Below, piece by piece: positions 46,811 through 48,954 of a DNA stretch of 48,954 nt. Within the stretch, counting starts at the first letter, position 1, and each line of letters starts with the position of its first letter. The translations under genes were made by a program, and so were the position numbers. The stretch covers positions 1 through 48,954 of the forward strand of contig NYZT01000026.1 of NCBI GenBank assembly GCA_002687275.1, read 5' to 3'. The notes below the pieces were generated by a model. The model ran no database searches, was not told the DNA's origin, and saw only the letters and a list, made by a program, of their open reading frames with translations. The DNA comes from Candidatus Woesearchaeota archaeon. Its GTDB lineage: Archaea > Nanobdellota > Nanobdellia > Woesearchaeales > ARS49.

Positions 46811-47944
46811 ATGAAAAAGAGGTTTGTTGAAACTGTTATAATTGGCGGAGGGATGGCCGGCATAGGATGCGCCCGGACGCTGCTAAAGAAAGGCCACAAG
46901 AACTTTAAATTGATCACTGAGGATATCGGTGGGAGGCTTCGAATGTCTGATGATGGACATGTCGCTTATGGGGCTTATTTTATTGGCGATGATTACCACC
47001 ATACCAAAAAATTCTTTAAGAAGGTGAGGGAGATTAACATTTTCAGGGTGAGATTTCATGACGCGTCAGGTTCTTACAAGACGGTGAGTTCCTTTTTGCA
47101 TCCTATTCAGGTCCTCAAATTCCTTTACTTAATCAACAAATTCCGAAGGCACTATGAGGGCTTGAAAAAAAGATGTGAAGCGGTAAGCCAACCTGTTGCG
47201 CTAAAGGAGGACGAATTCCTTTATGGTCTTTACAAAACAAGGGCAATTGATTTTGTTAAGAGTCAAGGCATACATGGAATTAGCAATAAGTTCATGTCGG
47301 AAACCATGTATGGGCTAATTTTCCTGGGACTTGAGGAATACTCTGCTTTTGAATTCTTTAGATGGATGCAGTACTTTAACCGGCCACTATTTGAATTTCA
47401 CTTTCTGAAGGAAAAATTCCTGTCAGGAATAAAACGAAAAATTATTTTTGGCAAAGTCGTGAGGATTTCCAAGAAGAGAGACTCTTATGAAGTTAAATTT
47501 AAAAAAGAGGTTTTGTCTTGCAAAAATTTGGTTGTAGCCACCCCCCCACACATTTCAAAGAGGCTTCTGGGTATTCAAAAGATAAAAAAACCCGCAAAGG
47601 CCTACATGTTTCACATAAGAGGAGTTATCCGACCCCCTTGGGCTGATGATTACGAATTATTTTCTCAACATTCCGAATTAATTGATATTGCTCATCAGCA
47701 TGATGGGTCTTACCTGCTGTATTGTTTGTCGCCTACCCCTAACTTAAGTAAGTACTTCTCTGAGCATGATTTGGTTAAGAAACTTCACTGGGACCCTGCT
47801 TTTAACGCCGCAGGCCATGTGCTGTGGGACTGCGAGGTTAAATCAAACCTTTTCTTGATCGGTGACCACAACATAATTGGCATGGAAGATGCCTTCATAA
47901 CTGGTATTTACGCAGCTAACCAAATTGTCAAAAAAATGCGGTGA
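46811..47944 (+). CDS. FAD-dependent oxidoreductase (amine oxidase/UGM-like Rossmann)
   Basis: TVIIGGGMAGIGCARTLLKKGHKNFKLITEDIGGRLRMS; C-terminal LFLIGDHNIIGMEDAFITGIYAANQIV; TATA directly after R3. Confidence 0.8.
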   Translation: MKKRFVETVIIGGGMAGIGCARTLLKKGHKNFKLITEDIGGRLRMSDDGHVAYGAYFIGDDYHHTKKFFKKVREINIFRVRFHDASGSYKTVSSFLHPIQVLKFLYLINKFRRHYEGLKKRCEAVSQPVALKEDEFLYGLYKTRAIDFVKSQGIHGISNKFMSETMYGLIFLGLEEYSAFEFFRWMQYFNRPLFEFHFLKEKFLSGIKRKIIFGKVVRISKKRDSYEVKFKKEVLSCKNLVVATPPHISKRLLGIQKIKKPAKAYMFHIRGVIRPPWADDYELFSQHSELIDIAHQHDGSYLLYCLSPTPNLSKYFSEHDLVKKLHWDPAFNAAGHVLWDCEVKSNLFLIGDHNIIGMEDAFITGIYAANQIVKKMR

Positions 47945-47985
47945 TTCGAACACCAACCTATTGTGGTCCGCGGGACCACCATTTT
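47938..47985. repeat. Composite tRNA-Ile end repeat R4 (inverted T-arm copy plus acceptor-end palindrome)
   Basis: GCGGTGATTCGAACACC (47938-47954) is the reverse complement of 45286-45302; followed by GTGGTCCGCGGGACCAC. Confidence 0.75.
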
Positions 47986-48066
47986 TTCTGAGTGTTGAGT
48001 CTTTCCCGGAAAGTTTCCGAACTATAAAACAAAAGGTATATAAATGGTAATACTTTTGTAACATGT

Positions 48067-48471
48067 ATGGGTACAGAAATTATTCCGACGAAGTTTCCAG
48101 AACAAGATGTTAAGGAGATGGACGCGCTTGTTAAGAAGGGAGTCTTTATTTCTAGAAGCGATCTAATTAGAGACGCCGCTCGGGAAAAAATGAGAGAAGT
48201 TGGGGCGCCAAATGAGTTTGAGCGTGCAGTAAAAGTAATGGCTGCAAAGGGCGATTTTTCTAGCCTAGAAGGCCGGACCTTGGCCTCGCTTTTCTTGAAT
48301 CCGGAAAAACAGAGGTTTAGCCCTGCGGAAAAAAAGGCCATTGCCAAACTCCTCCGTCATCCATTCAAAATTCTTAAAAAAATTAAAACGAGAGTTGAAT
48401 TGACAGATAACGGCCAAAAGATTGCCCGAGGTTACCTGAAAGGCTTGGCCTTTGCCCAAACACTTGCATGA
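48067..48471 (+). CDS. RHH-wHTH DNA-binding protein, module B protein 1
   Basis: MGTEIIPTKFPEQDVKEMDALVKKGVFISRSDLIRDAAREKM...; 11 differences from module A copy over 134 aa by eye. Confidence 0.8.
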   Translation: MGTEIIPTKFPEQDVKEMDALVKKGVFISRSDLIRDAAREKMREVGAPNEFERAVKVMAAKGDFSSLEGRTLASLFLNPEKQRFSPAEKKAIAKLLRHPFKILKKIKTRVELTDNGQKIARGYLKGLAFAQTLA

Positions 48472-48722
48472 CCTCCCTAGAAGGAAAGGATCTAGAACTT
48501 TTTTGCAAAACTGCTAAAACTATTTTCAAAAAGGGCCATCTTACTTTCGATGCCATTTTACGTTTTATCGGGTCAAAGAATCACAGGCAAGACAGGAAAA
48601 CGTTAGAAAAGTTGCACAAACTTGGCTTAATAGTCAAGCATAGAACGGATACTTACGAGCTTTCCAGCATTGGGAGAATGTTTTCAATGGATCAATGCGA
48701 ATGGTTCAAAGAACGTAAGTAA
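48468..48722 (+). CDS. Small wHTH-like protein, module B protein 2
   Basis: 84 aa; 10 differences from module A copy by eye. Confidence 0.75.
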   Translation: MTSLEGKDLELFCKTAKTIFKKGHLTFDAILRFIGSKNHRQDRKTLEKLHKLGLIVKHRTDTYELSSIGRMFSMDQCEWFKERK

Positions 48723-48727
48723 ATCGT

Positions 48728-48758
48728 TGTGGGCCGCTATTTTTTACAAGAGTGTTGC
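48728..48758 (+). repeat. Degenerate R4-like repeat (R5)
   Basis: TTGTGGGCCGC-TATTTTTTACAAGAGTGTTG aligns with TTGTGGTCCGC(GGGACCAC)CATTTTTTCTG-AGTGTTG at 47961-47997. Confidence 0.45.
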
Positions 48759-48769
48759 CGGGCTTAGAA

Positions 48770-48785
48770 ACGTTTATAAACGTTC
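48770..48785. promoter_or_regulatory. Palindromic TATA box of tRNA-Asn
   Basis: AACGTTTATAAACGTT upstream of tRNA-Asn. Confidence 0.55.
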
Positions 48786-48805
48786 TGCGCGCTTTTTAGG
48801 GTATG

Positions 48806-48877
48806 CCCCTGTAGCTCAGCCGGTAGAGCGAGTGACTGTTAATCACTAGGTCCGCAGTTCGAGTCTGCGCGGGGGCG
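48806..48877 (+). tRNA. tRNA-Asn(GTT)
   Basis: GCCCCTGTAGCTCAGCCGGTAGAGCGAGTGACTGTTAATCACTAGGTCCGCAGTTCGAGTCTGCGCGGGGGCG; anticodon loop CTGTTAA. Confidence 0.95.
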
Positions 48878-48954
48878 TTGGAATACAACCTAGAGCTTGA
48901 CAACGTGGCCAAACGTATCAAGGACGAGAAGGCCAAGACGGTCTGCATCCAACT
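48878..48954 (+). CDS. dph2: Dph2-like N-terminal part (runs off the window)
   Basis: TTG start directly after tRNA-Asn; (M)EYNLELDNVAKRIKDEKAKTVCIQ matches the Dph2 N-terminus pattern. Confidence 0.7.
   Translation, partial: MEYNLELDNVAKRIKDEKAKTVCIQ

Overview
The window looks like a DPANN-like archaeal chromosome segment (inference from gene content; no taxonomic marker was searched). Signs include short or leaderless promoters, intron-containing tRNAs, an archaeal RNA polymerase operon (rpoH-rpoB-rpoA1-rpoA2-L30e-nusA), TrmB-family regulators, HIT proteins, a pilin-like protein, a class A24 peptidase, and PIN/AbrB/RHH and HicAB toxin-antitoxin pairs. Five tRNA genes are visible: Tyr(GTA) with a ~60-nt intron, Lys(TTT) apparently with two very short introns, Arg(GCG), Ile(GAT) and Asn(GTT). 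No rRNA, CRISPR array, transposase or integrase was recognised. The most unusual region is 45.2-48.9 kb. There, tRNA-Ile is followed by a chain of compact gene cassettes separated by copies of the tRNA-Ile 3' end: exact 19-bp and 27-bp repeats, one inverted 17-bp copy, and a composite/degenerate copy. Several cassette ORF stop codons lie inside or within a few bp of these repeats, and a duplicated RHH/wHTH two-gene module sits at both ends of the array. The array is flanked by two apparently split genes whose ends abut tRNA genes: a Hel308 C-terminal half (start codon 11 nt from tRNA-Ile) and a Dph2 N-terminal part whose TTG start directly abuts tRNA-Asn. A separate C-terminal Dph2 part lies at the left edge of the window. 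All coordinates and comparisons were made by eye; no database search was run.
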